A DNA stretch of 64,000 bases. It comes from Formosa sp. L2A11. GTDB taxonomy: Bacteria > Bacteroidota > Bacteroidia > Flavobacteriales > Flavobacteriaceae. The notes beneath the pieces were generated by a model that did no database searches, was not told the DNA's origin, and was given only the letters and a program-made list of their open reading frames with translations. Position numbers and translations under genes: made by a program. The stretch spans positions 2,232,001 through 2,296,000 of the forward strand of contig NZ_CP047028.1 of assembly GCF_009796865.1 (NCBI RefSeq), given 5' to 3'. Shown piece after piece: positions 19,286 to 28,279 of the stretch (the first letter of the stretch is position 1; every line of letters starts with the position of its first letter).

Positions 19286-19465
19286 AAACTATAAACGGGA
19301 ATTATACTCAAATTGTTATACTTTCAAAAGTAAGTGTATTATCACACAAATAGAACTCACTTTTTATTTTTATTTTTTTGAACTGATAAAAAAGATGAAT
19401 CTATCTTAATAGATGTCATGATTAGGTATTAAGAGGTATTTAACTTAAACACCATAGTTTTTTTG

Positions 19466-19473
19466 TAAATTTG
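19466..19473 (+). promoter_or_regulatory. candidate -7 element for mtaB
   Basis: TAAATTTG matches TAnnTTTG and ends 22 nt before the mtaB ATG. The upstream -33 position reads CTTA, so only half of the promoter is convincing. Confidence 0.45.
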
Positions 19474-19495
19474 TGGCCTTTTAGAATAATAAATT

Positions 19496-20827
19496 ATGAC
19501 TCGACAAAAAGTTGCTTTTTATACTTTAGGCTGTAAACTAAACTTTTCAGAAACCTCTACCATTGCAAGAGATTTTGAAAATGAAGGATTTGACCGTGTA
19601 GACTTTTCTGAACCAGCAGATATATATGTAATTAATACCTGTTCGGTAACAGATAATGCAGATAAGCGTTTTAAATCTATAGTGAAGCAAACGCAGAAAG
19701 TAAATCCTAAAGCATTTGTAGCAGCAGTTGGGTGTTACGCACAGTTAAAACCACAGGAATTAGCAGATGTAAATGGTGTAGATTTGGTTTTAGGTGCTAC
19801 CGAAAAATTTAAAATTACAGATTATTTAAACGATTTGTCTAAAAATGATTTTGGAGAAGTGCATTCTTGCGAAATAGAAGAAGCCGATTTTTATGTTGGA
19901 AGTTATTCTATTGGAGACCGAACGCGTGCCTTTTTAAAAGTGCAAGATGGTTGCGATTATAAGTGTACGTATTGTACAATTCCGCTAGCAAGAGGGATTT
20001 CTAGAAGCGATGCGTTAGAAAACGTACTTAAGAATGCTAAAGAAATATCAGAAAAAAACATAAAAGAAATAGTATTAACCGGTGTAAACATTGGGGATTA
20101 CGGAAAAGGGGAGTTCGGAAATAAAAAACACGAACATACGTTTTACGAATTGGTGCAAGGTTTAGATGCTGTAGAAGGTATAGAGCGTCTTAGAATATCT
20201 TCTATAGAGCCTAATTTGCTTAAAAATGAAACGATAGATTTTGTGTCTAAAAGCCGAACGTTTGTGCCACACTTCCATATCCCATTACAAAGTGGAAGTA
20301 ACGAAATTCTTAAATTAATGCGTCGTCGTTATATGAAAGAATTATATGTAGATCGTGTACATCGAATTAAAACAGTAATGCCAGATGCTTGTATTGGAGT
20401 AGATGTTATTGTTGGTTTTCCAGGAGAAACAGAAGCATTATTTTTAGAAACATATCATTTTTTAAATGAATTAAATATTTCGTACTTACATGTTTTTACT
20501 TACTCAGAGCGTGATAATACAGAAGCTGCTGTTATGGATGGCGTTGTGCCTAAGAATGTACGTAGTAAGCGTAGTAAAATGCTTAGAGGATTATCGGTTA
20601 AAAAGCGTAGAGCCTTTTACGAAAGTCAGTTAGGAAGTAAGAGAACAGTTTTATTTGAAGGCGAAAACAAAGAAGGTTATATTCAGGGTTTTACAGAGAA
20701 TTATGTAAAAGTAAAAGCACCATGGAATCCAGAATTGGTAAATACTTTACAAGAAGTGACTTTAACTAAAATTGACGAAGATGGGTTGGTTAGATTTAAC
20801 TTTGTAGAAGATTCTGTTACAGTATAA
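19496..20827 (+). CDS. mtaB: tRNA ms2t6A37 methylthiotransferase
   Basis: This 443-residue radical-SAM enzyme adds a methylthio group to t6A at position 37 of tRNAs reading ANN codons. The N-terminal domain carries the auxiliary 4Fe-4S cysteines Cys13, Cys49 and Cys80. The radical-SAM CxxxCxxC is Cys153, Cys157 and Cys160 in CDYKCTYC. A C-terminal TRAM-like RNA-binding region follows (about 375-440). The start YTLGCKLNFSET and the GVNIGDYG motif fit MtaB better than MiaB or RimO. It is a single-gene unit ending at a terminator at 20832. Confidence 0.92.
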   Translation: MTRQKVAFYTLGCKLNFSETSTIARDFENEGFDRVDFSEPADIYVINTCSVTDNADKRFKSIVKQTQKVNPKAFVAAVGCYAQLKPQELADVNGVDLVLGATEKFKITDYLNDLSKNDFGEVHSCEIEEADFYVGSYSIGDRTRAFLKVQDGCDYKCTYCTIPLARGISRSDALENVLKNAKEISEKNIKEIVLTGVNIGDYGKGEFGNKKHEHTFYELVQGLDAVEGIERLRISSIEPNLLKNETIDFVSKSRTFVPHFHIPLQSGSNEILKLMRRRYMKELYVDRVHRIKTVMPDACIGVDVIVGFPGETEALFLETYHFLNELNISYLHVFTYSERDNTEAAVMDGVVPKNVRSKRSKMLRGLSVKKRRAFYESQLGSKRTVLFEGENKEGYIQGFTENYVKVKAPWNPELVNTLQEVTLTKIDEDGLVRFNFVEDSVTV

Positions 20828-20831
20828 AACT

Positions 20832-20862
20832 AAAAAGAGCCACTTAATAAGTGGCTCTTTTT
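20832..20862. terminator. bidirectional terminator between mtaB and the GNAT gene
   Basis: A 15-bp stem (AAAAAGAGCCACTTA with TAAGTGGCTCTTTTT) is flanked by A and T runs on both sides, so it can end both convergent genes. Confidence 0.85.
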
Positions 20863-20868
20863 TAAACA

Positions 20869-21171
20869 TTATATTCTAACACCAATAGGAAGCATGCTTT
20901 TGTACTCTCTATGTTTTCTCATGAATTTAGCAATAGTAGGGCAAGTAGGAACAACCCTTAAATTGCGTTCTTGCAAGTTTTTTAAAACTAGAGTTATAAA
21001 TTCATTTTGAAATTCTTCAGTATTTTTTTCTTCAGGAACAATTAGTTTTGTTAAAAAAATCTTTCGTTCTTGTAATGAGTATTCAATGATGGCTAATTCG
21101 TCGTTAATTTTGCATTCAAACTGGCGTAAAAAATCGTTGTCTGATACTTCTGCTGTTTCTATCATGGTCAT
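20869..21171 (-). CDS. small GNAT-fold N-acetyltransferase-like protein (YjdJ/NATD1 type)
   Basis: This 100-residue protein matches the short GNAT-like family (Gcn5-related, YjdJ/NATD1). It has NDELAIIEYSLQERKIFLTKLIVPEE in the first strands and LRVVPTCPTIAKFMRKHREY near the C-terminus, the family hallmark with conserved Cys and His. It consists of one half-size acetyltransferase domain. The acceptor is unknown. A TAAATTTG -7 element lies 78 nt upstream. Confidence 0.8.
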   Translation of the reverse strand: MTMIETAEVSDNDFLRQFECKINDELAIIEYSLQERKIFLTKLIVPEEKNTEEFQNEFITLVLKNLQERNLRVVPTCPTIAKFMRKHREYKSMLPIGVRI

Positions 21172-21248
21172 GTTTTTAACAAATGAAGTAAAGAGAAAAA
21201 AAGAAATTCCTCTTTATAAGGTTTTAAGTTTTCAGTAGAAAACTGATA

Positions 21249-21256
21249 CAAATTTA
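21249..21256 (-). promoter_or_regulatory. candidate -7 element for the GNAT gene
   Basis: On the minus strand this reads TAAATTTG, a full consensus -7 match in the gap between the divergent GNAT and hydrolase genes. No -33 TTG at the usual distance is seen. Confidence 0.4.
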
Positions 21257-21301
21257 CGAAAAAATATTATGAAATTAAAGAGTTTAACAGTTTAATGCCT
21301 T

Positions 21302-21976
21302 ATGAATCAAGATATAATACATGTGTATTTTATGCCTGGAATGGCTGCTAACCCTACAATCTTTGAGTATATAGAATTGCCTAAAGATCGCTTTAAAATG
21401 CATTTATTAGAATGGGTTATTCCGCACCATAAAGAAAGCTTATCTGACTATGCTAGACGTATTTGTAAAAATGTAAAAGAAAAAATGCCTGTGCTTGTGG
21501 GGGTGTCTTTTGGTGGTATTTTAGTGCAAGAAATGAGCAAGCACATGAAAACACGAAAAGTTATTGTAATTTCCAGCGTATTAACAAAGTACGAGTTGCC
21601 TAAACGAATGAAATTAGCCAAGGTTACTAAAATGTATAAGTTTTTACCAACGCATTTGGTTCGTGATTTTGAATCGTATGCTAAATATACTTTTGGGAGT
21701 TCGACAATAAAAAGAGTGAATTTATATAAAAAATATTTGTCTGTACGTGATAAAAATTATTTAGATTGGGCTATCGAACAAGTTGTATGCTGGGATCAAG
21801 AAAAACCGCTTCCAAATACCATACATATTCATGGAGATAAAGATGCTGTTTTTCCGTATCAATATATTAAAGATTGTATCACTGTAAAGGATGGTACGCA
21901 TATTATGATTATAAATAAATATAAATGGTTTAATGAAAATCTGCCACAATTAATTTTAAACGATAATGTGGCTTAG
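21302..21976 (+). CDS. alpha/beta hydrolase
   Basis: This 224-residue cytoplasmic protein has an alpha/beta-hydrolase layout. The early FMPGMAAN segment provides the oxyanion loop, the nucleophile elbow is GVSFGG with Ser69, an acidic residue lies in HGDKDAVFPYQ and the catalytic histidine is in DGTHIMI. No signal peptide is seen. The substrate cannot be predicted. It lies 39 bp upstream of the transglycosylase gene in the same direction and may be co-transcribed. Confidence 0.8.
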   Translation: MNQDIIHVYFMPGMAANPTIFEYIELPKDRFKMHLLEWVIPHHKESLSDYARRICKNVKEKMPVLVGVSFGGILVQEMSKHMKTRKVIVISSVLTKYELPKRMKLAKVTKMYKFLPTHLVRDFESYAKYTFGSSTIKRVNLYKKYLSVRDKNYLDWAIEQVVCWDQEKPLPNTIHIHGDKDAVFPYQYIKDCITVKDGTHIMIINKYKWFNENLPQLILNDNVA

Positions 21977-22015
21977 ATTTTGATGCTATTTCAATTATAA
22001 AAACAAACCAAAATT

Positions 22016-22939
22016 ATGAAGCATATCTATAAAGGTCTAATGTTTGTAGGGTTATTAGGCGTAGTTGCATTATCTATTAATGCTGTTGGAGATCCTGAAA
22101 CAGATGAAAGTTTTGAAAAAAAACAGTTTAACGACTATAATGTCTATGCGCTGCAAATGCCAGAACAATTAGATTTTGCAGGTGAAAATTTACCGTTAAA
22201 CGATCCTGATATTCATGAGCGTATGGATCGTGAATTATTAGTAAACACATATTGGCAATCTAATGCGTTGCTGTTATTTAAACGTGCTCATAAATATTTT
22301 CCTATTATAGAACCTATTTTGAAAAAGCACGGAATACCAGACGATTTTAAATATTTAGCTGTTATAGAAAGCGGATTAACAAATGCAGTCTCTCCTGCAG
22401 GTGCTCGTGGTGTTTGGCAAATAATGAAAGCAACTGCTAAAGATTTTGGTTTAGAAGTAAATGATAATGTAGATGAACGTTACAATCTTGAAAAATCTAC
22501 AGAAGTGGCTTGCGAATATTTAAAAAAATCTAAAGCACAATTAGGAACTTGGACTTTAGCTGCAGCGGCTTATAATGCAGGTAATGGAGGTGTGCGTTCT
22601 AGGTTAAAAGCTCAGAAAGTAGACGATTATTATGATTTGTTACTAGGAGAAGAAACCGGACGTTATGTGTTTAGAATTATAGCTTTAAAAGAGATTTTAA
22701 ATAACCCGTTAAAGTATGGTTTTAACTTCAGAGAGAAAGATTTGTATACTTATGTACCAACGTACAGTGTAAAAGTAGACTCAGCTGTTACCGATTTTGC
22801 TGTTTTTGCACAGAAATACGATATTAATTACAAGATTTTAAAAATTCATAATCCATGGTTACGTGAATCATTCTTAAATAATAGTTCACGAAAACTATAT
22901 GAGATACAGATTCCCGAAGCAGGTTATTATAAAAAATAA
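22016..22939 (+). CDS. lytic transglycosylase (SLT domain, MltD-like)
   Basis: This 307-residue exported enzyme would cleave peptidoglycan glycan strands with formation of anhydro-muramic acid ends. Residues 1-24 look like a signal or membrane anchor. The SLT domain includes the catalytic Glu118 in LAVIESGL, GARGVWQIM, YNLEKSTEVACEYLK and AAAAYNAGNGGV. No LysM repeats follow, unlike full MltD; the C-terminal 80 residues contain one short degenerate LysM-like stretch (YDINYKILKIHNPWL). A strong terminator follows 11 nt after the stop. Confidence 0.9.
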   Translation: MKHIYKGLMFVGLLGVVALSINAVGDPETDESFEKKQFNDYNVYALQMPEQLDFAGENLPLNDPDIHERMDRELLVNTYWQSNALLLFKRAHKYFPIIEPILKKHGIPDDFKYLAVIESGLTNAVSPAGARGVWQIMKATAKDFGLEVNDNVDERYNLEKSTEVACEYLKKSKAQLGTWTLAAAAYNAGNGGVRSRLKAQKVDDYYDLLLGEETGRYVFRIIALKEILNNPLKYGFNFREKDLYTYVPTYSVKVDSAVTDFAVFAQKYDINYKILKIHNPWLRESFLNNSSRKLYEIQIPEAGYYKK

Positions 22940-22950
22940 GATTTATCTAT

Positions 22951-22992
22951 ATAAAAAAAGGGCGTTGAATCATTTCAACGCCCTTTTTTTAT
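22951..22992. terminator. bidirectional terminator between the transglycosylase and TPR-like genes
   Basis: A 19-bp perfect stem around a TCAT loop has an AAAAAAAGGGCGTTGAA left arm and a run of seven T on the right. It serves the two convergent genes on either side. Confidence 0.88.
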
Positions 22993-23007
22993 GCTTTAAA
23001 GAAAAAA

Positions 23008-23577
23008 CTATCGTCTTCCTCCTCTTGGTTGTTTATGTCCTCCAAAATGTTGGTTAGGTGCTTGTGCACGCTTCATGTTTTCTTTCATCATTTTTATTTG
23101 ATCTGTAAGCATGCCTTGTTTATCTAGTTTTTGAGCTTCAGATAATAATTTAGTAGCTTCTTGTTTTCTGCGTTTAGATAAAGAGATACCAGCTAAGCTT
23201 AATTTTGCCATCGCTAAATCATGATCCATGTTTAAACCTAAAGCCACAGCCTTTTTTAAATATTTTTCAGATTCATTCATATTTGTTTGCGATACCATAA
23301 TACCGTGTAAGTAGTTGTAATACCCTTGCTGTTTTGCTACTAAAGCAGATTCTGGGGTTTTAATTTTGTTTAACCACTTGGTTGCGCCTTCAAAATCTTG
23401 TTTACGTAACTTTAAAAAGGCAAGTAAAATAAACTCGTTTTTAAAGTATAGAAAGATAAAAATAGCAGATAATAAGATTAACATGATACCATTTCCAATA
23501 TTTCCTTCAATAAATTGGTAAACAGCATATGCTATAATTAAACCGGCTATTACTAATTTTATGTTCTTGTTGTACAT
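23008..23577 (-). CDS. membrane-anchored TPR-like protein of unknown function
   Basis: This 189-residue protein begins with two membrane helices (about 7-24 and 29-46). It continues with TPR-like helices (ATKWLNKIKTPESALVAKQQGYYNYLHGIM cut across two repeats) and ends in a basic Gly/His/Arg-rich tail (FGGHKQPRGGRR). It resembles proteins common in flavobacteria with no assigned function. It starts 5 nt after the DUF6263 gene and is likely co-transcribed with it. Confidence 0.65.
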   Translation of the reverse strand: MYNKNIKLVIAGLIIAYAVYQFIEGNIGNGIMLILLSAIFIFLYFKNEFILLAFLKLRKQDFEGATKWLNKIKTPESALVAKQQGYYNYLHGIMVSQTNMNESEKYLKKAVALGLNMDHDLAMAKLSLAGISLSKRRKQEATKLLSEAQKLDKQGMLTDQIKMMKENMKRAQAPNQHFGGHKQPRGGRR

Positions 23578-23582
23578 ATTTT

Positions 23583-24461
23583 TTATTTAATTTTATAAGT
23601 TGTTATAGATGTTACTTTTGTTGGGTTGCTGTTTGGATGATTTAAATCTACAGCATTACTAGCTTCAGCATTTACAGTCATTTCATTGATAAATCCTGTT
23701 TTCTTGTCGGCAATTACGACTATATTTTGTTTTCCTTTTAAAAGCAAGTTTGTAAACTCGTCTTCAATAATCATACTTAAAGTAGATTCTGCATTTAAAA
23801 CAATGTTGTCAGATAGCTTTTCTAGCTTCCAAGTGTTTTTAGAATTAACATCGCCAGAATACTCATTTTTCCAAGTATCTCCAATATTTACTTTCTGTTT
23901 CGGATAAATATGTGTGAGTTGCTCAAAACTTTTAGATAAAGATTCGTTACCAAATTCAGCTTTCATCGATTCAATCATAAGCTGTTTTGTAAATTCATCA
24001 TCTATTCCAGATAAGCTAATCATATTATTAATCATCTCTTCTGCGCCAAGTACATGAATAATTTCTCCACTAAAAGACATCTCTATTTGTAGTTCAGAAT
24101 GTGTTAAGCCTCCAAATATTTTACCTTCTGTATCGTCCTCTGCCGCAGGCTTGTTTGTGTCTACATCTACTAATATACCAAACTTGTTAGAGGTTGTTTT
24201 AAGCTTAAATTGATTAAAGTGAAATTTTAATTTATAGGTACTATCTGTTTTAGCGGCGACCTTAAAGGTGTAATTCTCATCAAGGTTATTTAGTATTTTA
24301 TGTTCTACACCTTGTTCACATTGTACAATATTTTGTGTAGCATGTTGTCGTACCGTTATGCTGTCTCCAATATTTAACCGATATTGCAGTAAAGACTGGG
24401 CAGATAGGGAACATGTACCTATAAAGGTAAACACTAATATTTTAAGAAAAAATCGAATCAT
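23583..24461 (-). CDS. exported DUF6263-like protein
   Basis: This 292-residue protein has an N-terminal signal peptide (1-21, ending SLSAQ) and a mature all-beta-looking region. Features include LQYRLNIGDSITVRQHATQNI at the start, repeated TYKLKFHF/FKLK strands and an EDEFTNLLLKGKQNIVV segment. It resembles the uncharacterised DUF6263 family. It is divergent from rpmH and the first gene of a two-gene unit. No enzymatic motif is visible. Confidence 0.7.
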   Translation of the reverse strand: MIRFFLKILVFTFIGTCSLSAQSLLQYRLNIGDSITVRQHATQNIVQCEQGVEHKILNNLDENYTFKVAAKTDSTYKLKFHFNQFKLKTTSNKFGILVDVDTNKPAAEDDTEGKIFGGLTHSELQIEMSFSGEIIHVLGAEEMINNMISLSGIDDEFTKQLMIESMKAEFGNESLSKSFEQLTHIYPKQKVNIGDTWKNEYSGDVNSKNTWKLEKLSDNIVLNAESTLSMIIEDEFTNLLLKGKQNIVVIADKKTGFINEMTVNAEASNAVDLNHPNSNPTKVTSITTYKIK

Positions 24462-24528
24462 TTGTACTATATTATTTGGGACTACAAAGAAACTAAAAAT
24501 TTTACTAAAAAATATTTTTTAAATAAGG

Positions 24529-24559
24529 TTTGTTAAACTAAAAACTCTTTGTATATTTG
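24529..24559 (+). promoter_or_regulatory. promoter of rpmH
   Basis: TTTG at 24529-24532, an exact 19-nt spacer and TATATTTG at 24552-24559 give a full match to the Bacteroidota housekeeping promoter. The expected start is near 24566, leaving a leader of about 60 nt before the rpmH ATG. Confidence 0.85.
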
Positions 24560-24628
24560 CGCGCAGTTTTGACAAACAATCAAAGCCAAGTGTAGTTAAT
24601 ATATTGAAGATTTTAAAGATACAAGACA

Positions 24629-24790
24629 ATGAGTAAAAGAACGTTTCAACCATCAAAAAGAAAGAGAAGAAACAAGCACGGTTTTAGAGAGAGAATGGCT
24701 TCTGCCAATGGTAGAAAAGTCTTAGCACGTAGACGTGCTAAAGGAAGAAAGAAACTGTCTGTATCTTCTGAGTCAAGACATAAAAAATAA
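24629..24790 (+). CDS. rpmH: 50S ribosomal protein L34
   Basis: This 53-residue basic protein begins [19 protein letters not shown] and contains the L34 hallmark [20 protein letters not shown]. It is a component of the large ribosomal subunit. It has a strong promoter of its own and a hairpin terminator at 24816. In many bacteria rpmH sits beside rnpA and dnaA; here the neighbour is carB instead. Confidence 0.97.
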   Translation: MSKRTFQPSKRKRRNKHGFRERMASANGRKVLARRRAKGRKKLSVSSESRHKK

Positions 24791-24815
24791 TGATATCAAT
24801 GTTTTGATATATAAA

Positions 24816-24844
24816 GGTGTTACTTTTCGTAGCGCCTTTTTTTA
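24816..24844 (+). terminator. intrinsic terminator after rpmH
   Basis: An 8-bp stem GGTGTTAC with GTAGCGCC (two G-U pairs) around TTTTC is followed by eight T. It separates rpmH from carB, so carB probably depends on read-through or a promoter not recognised here. Confidence 0.7.
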
Positions 24845-24887
24845 TATCTAGTTTATAATTACTTTAGCAATATCTTAATTTTATACA

Positions 24888-27740
24888 ATGCCAAAAAATC
24901 CAAAGCTAAAATCTATTCTTATCATCGGGTCTGGACCAATTGTAATTGGACAAGCCTGCGAATTCGACTATTCAGGGACTCAAGCCTTAAGATCACTTCG
25001 CGAAGATGGGATAGAAACCGTATTGATCAACTCGAATCCAGCAACTATTATGACCGACCCTTCAATGGCCGATCACGTATATTTGTTGCCTTTAACGACA
25101 AAATCTATTGTTGAAATCCTTAAAGAGCATCCACATATTGATGCTGTTTTACCTACCATGGGTGGGCAAACAGCACTAAATTTATGTATTGAAGCCGACG
25201 AAAAAGGGATTTGGAAAGATTTTGGTGTAGATATTATAGGTGTTAATATTGATGCTATCAATATAACAGAAGATAGAGAGCAGTTTAGAGAGTTGATGCT
25301 TAAAATTGGTATTCCAATGGCTCCACAAGCAACTGCTACATCTTACCTAAAAGGTAAAGAAATTGCACAAGAATTTGGTTTCCCTTTAATTATTAGAGCG
25401 TCTTACACCTTAGGTGGTGCTGGTGCATCTTTCGTATACAAAGAAGAAGATTTTGATGAATTATTAACCCGAGGATTAGAGATTTCTCCTATCCATGAGG
25501 TTATGATTGATAAGGCTCTTATTGGTTGGAAAGAATACGAATTAGAGTTACTTCGAGATGCGAACGATAATGTTGTAATTATTTGTTCTATTGAAAATAT
25601 GGATCCTATCGGAATTCATACAGGAGATTCTATTACTGTAGCTCCGGCTATGACGCTTAGTGATAAAACATACCAAAGAATGCGTGATATGGCTATACAT
25701 ATGATGCGTAATATTGGTGACTTTGCTGGTGGTTGTAACGTGCAATTTGCTATTTCTCCAGACGAGAATGAAGATATTATTGCAATCGAGATTAATCCTC
25801 GTGTATCGCGTTCTTCTGCATTAGCAAGTAAAGCAACAGGTTATCCTATTGCGAAAATAGCTGCTAAATTAGCTATTGGTTATCATTTAGATGAATTACA
25901 AAATCAAATTACAAAATCTACTTCAGCTTTATTCGAGCCGACTTTAGATTATGTAATCGTAAAAATTCCACGTTGGAATTTTGATAAATTTGAAGGTTCA
26001 GATAGAACATTAGGACTTCAAATGAAATCTGTTGGTGAAGTCATGGGTATTGGGCGTTCGTTCCAAGAAGCATTACATAAAGCCACTCAATCTTTAGAGA
26101 TTAAACGTAATGGTTTAGGTGCAGATGGTAAAGAAAATAAAAATTACGAGCAAATCATCGAGAAGTTAACTCATGCGTCTTGGGATCGTGTATTTATTAT
26201 TTACGATGCTATTGAGATGGGAATTCCGTTAAGCAGAATTCACGAAATCACTAAAATCGATATGTGGTTCTTAAAGCAATATGAAGATTTACATTTCCTT
26301 AAAAATGAAATTTCTACATTTACTATAGACACTATTCAGAAAGATTTATTACTTGAAGCTAAACAAAAAGGATATGGTGACCGTCAAATCGCTCACATGC
26401 TTAAATGTTTAGAGAGTCAAGTTTATAAGAAGCGTGAAGAACTTGGTGTAAATCGTGTTTACAAATTAGTAGATACGTGTGCTGCAGAATTTCAAGCGAA
26501 AACGCCATACTATTATTCTACTTTCGAAAGTGATGTAGAAACAGCCGATGGTAAACGTTTTACAGATAACGAAAGTGTTGTTACAGATAAAAAGAAAGTC
26601 ATAGTATTAGGTTCTGGTCCAAACCGTATTGGTCAAGGTATAGAATTTGATTACTGTTGTGTTCACGGTGTACTTGCAGCTGCAGAATGTGGTTACGAAA
26701 CCATCATGATTAACTGTAACCCAGAAACGGTATCTACAGATTTTGATACTGCAGATAAATTATACTTCGAGCCTGTTTTCTGGGAACATATTTACGATAT
26801 TATTAAGCACGAAAAACCAGAAGGTGTAATCGTTCAGTTAGGTGGCCAAACAGCCTTAAAACTTGCTGAAAAATTAACCAAGTACGGTGTTAAAATATTA
26901 GGAACAAGCTTTGAAGCTTTAGATTTAGCCGAAGATCGCGGATTGTTCTCTAACATGCTTAAAGAAAATAAAATTCCTTACCCAGAGTTTGATATTGCAA
27001 CAACTGCAGACGAAGCTTCTGCAATTGCAGACAAACTAGATTTCCCAATCTTAGTACGTCCATCTTACGTACTTGGAGGACAAGGAATGAAAATTGTGAT
27101 TAATAAAGAAGATCTAGAAAAACACGTTGTAGACTTATTAAGCAGAATGCCAGGTAACCAATTACTGTTAGATCACTATTTAGATGGTGCAATCGAGGCA
27201 GAAGCAGATGCTATTTGCGATGGTGAAAATGTATACATTATTGGTATCATGGAGCATATCGAGCCTTGCGGAATTCACTCCGGAGATAGTAATGCATTAC
27301 TACCACCTTTTACTTTAGGAGATTTAGTTATGGAACAAATTAAAGACCATACTAAAAAAATCGCTCTAGCATTAAATACTGTTGGTTTAATAAACATACA
27401 GTTTGCTGTAAAAGATGATTTAGTGTATATTATAGAAGCCAATCCAAGAGCGTCTCGTACGGTTCCTTTTATAGCGAAAGCTTACGGAGAACCTTACGTA
27501 AACTATGCAACTAAAGTGATGTTAGGAGAGAAAAAGGTAACAGATTTCGATTTTAAACCAGAATTAAAAGGGTACGCCATTAAGCAACCCGTATTCTCTT
27601 TCAATAAATTCCATAACGTAAATAAGAAACTAGGTCCAGAAATGAAAAGTACTGGAGAAAGTATCTTATTTATAGATAACTTAAGAGACGATGAGTTTTA
27701 TAACATCTATTCTCGTCGCCGTATGTATTTAAATAAATAA
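24888..27740 (+). CDS. carB: carbamoyl-phosphate synthase large subunit (lacks C-terminal allosteric domain)
   Basis: This 950-residue enzyme subunit makes carbamoyl phosphate from bicarbonate, ammonia (from CarA) and 2 ATP for pyrimidine and arginine synthesis. Two homologous ATP-grasp halves are visible. The first begins KSILIIGSGPIVIGQACEFDYSG and carries GGAGASFV and NPRVSRSSALASKATG. The second begins at about residue 560 with VIVLGSGPNRIGQGIEFDY and carries LGGQGMKIV and ANPRASRTVPFIAKA. The protein stops soon after PEMKSTGE, where E. coli CarB (1073 residues) continues into the MGS-like domain that binds UMP and ornithine. No carA is adjacent. A terminator follows and then an IS3 element. 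Confidence 0.96.
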   Translation: MPKNPKLKSILIIGSGPIVIGQACEFDYSGTQALRSLREDGIETVLINSNPATIMTDPSMADHVYLLPLTTKSIVEILKEHPHIDAVLPTMGGQTALNLCIEADEKGIWKDFGVDIIGVNIDAINITEDREQFRELMLKIGIPMAPQATATSYLKGKEIAQEFGFPLIIRASYTLGGAGASFVYKEEDFDELLTRGLEISPIHEVMIDKALIGWKEYELELLRDANDNVVIICSIENMDPIGIHTGDSITVAPAMTLSDKTYQRMRDMAIHMMRNIGDFAGGCNVQFAISPDENEDIIAIEINPRVSRSSALASKATGYPIAKIAAKLAIGYHLDELQNQITKSTSALFEPTLDYVIVKIPRWNFDKFEGSDRTLGLQMKSVGEVMGIGRSFQEALHKATQSLEIKRNGLGADGKENKNYEQIIEKLTHASWDRVFIIYDAIEMGIPLSRIHEITKIDMWFLKQYEDLHFLKNEISTFTIDTIQKDLLLEAKQKGYGDRQIAHMLKCLESQVYKKREELGVNRVYKLVDTCAAEFQAKTPYYYSTFESDVETADGKRFTDNESVVTDKKKVIVLGSGPNRIGQGIEFDYCCVHGVLAAAECGYETIMINCNPETVSTDFDTADKLYFEPVFWEHIYDIIKHEKPEGVIVQLGGQTALKLAEKLTKYGVKILGTSFEALDLAEDRGLFSNMLKENKIPYPEFDIATTADEASAIADKLDFPILVRPSYVLGGQGMKIVINKEDLEKHVVDLLSRMPGNQLLLDHYLDGAIEAEADAICDGENVYIIGIMEHIEPCGIHSGDSNALLPPFTLGDLVMEQIKDHTKKIALALNTVGLINIQFAVKDDLVYIIEANPRASRTVPFIAKAYGEPYVNYATKVMLGEKKVTDFDFKPELKGYAIKQPVFSFNKFHNVNKKLGPEMKSTGESILFIDNLRDDEFYNIYSRRRMYLNK

Positions 27741-27760
27741 ACATACTATTATTATATACT

Positions 27761-27793
27761 AAAAAAGGCTTCCAAATTTGGAAGCCTTTTTTT
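27761..27793 (+). terminator. intrinsic terminator after carB
   Basis: A perfect 32-bp palindrome (AAAAAAGGCTTCCAAA and its complement) ends in seven T. It lies 20 nt after the carB stop and 12 bp before the left end of the insertion element. Confidence 0.85.
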
Positions 27794-27804
27794 ATGCTTT
27801 ATTA

Positions 27805-27830
27805 TGTCCCGTCCTGAAATAGCGATACAC
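27805..27830 (+). repeat. left terminal inverted repeat of the IS3 element
   Basis: The left end reads TGTCCCGTCCTGAAATAGCG followed by ATACAC; 20 of its 26 positions match the complement of the right end. The first bases TG are typical of IS3-family tips. Confidence 0.88.
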
Positions 27831-27844
27831 TAAAATTTAGTGTA

Positions 27845-28279
27845 ATGAAAACATCAGACCATTTAGGGCATACCAAGCGTACCCAAAAAGACTACTCTCT
27901 TTCTTTTAAACTTAAATTAGTTGAAGAATTAGAGCTTGGACTTCTTACAAAATCACAAGCTAAGCTTAAATATGGCATCCAAGGAGATTCTACAGTAACC
28001 AAATGGTTGCAAAAATATGGTAACTTTGATTGGGAACACCAATCTCCAAAAACGATGTCAAAAACTCCAGAACAAAAAATACTCGAATTAGAAGCTAAGG
28101 TTAAACTTCTAGAAAAGCAAAAGGCAAGAGCAGAACACCCTGCTGAACGTGCAGATAAGAAGGTTATAATTTTTGATATGCTCGTAGATATGGCTGAAAA
28201 GGAATATGATATCGAAATCAGAAAAAATTACAAACCCGAGTTATCAAAAACTTCAAAGAAGACCAAAAAGAGACCATAA
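27845..28279 (+). CDS. IS3-family transposase OrfA
   Basis: This 144-residue N-terminal transposase part has a helix-turn-helix (YSLSFKLKLVEELELGLLTK, then SQAKLKYGIQGDSTVTKWLQ) that binds the element ends. A leucine-zipper-like helix follows (ILELEAKVKLLEKQK). The frame ends at 28279, but a slippery A-AAA-AAT (28222-28228) allows a -1 shift into orfB to make the fused OrfAB transposase. The start ATG lies directly after a 17-bp near-palindrome at 27827-27843 that could block its ribosome site in read-through transcripts. Confidence 0.9.
   Translation: MKTSDHLGHTKRTQKDYSLSFKLKLVEELELGLLTKSQAKLKYGIQGDSTVTKWLQKYGNFDWEHQSPKTMSKTPEQKILELEAKVKLLEKQKARAEHPAERADKKVIIFDMLVDMAEKEYDIEIRKNYKPELSKTSKKTKKRP

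Noticed and set aside
19107..19409. 100-residue plus-strand frame opposite the peptide-binding lipoprotein gene
   Set aside because: It lies mainly over the signal-peptide end of a well-supported gene on the other strand and shows no family features.
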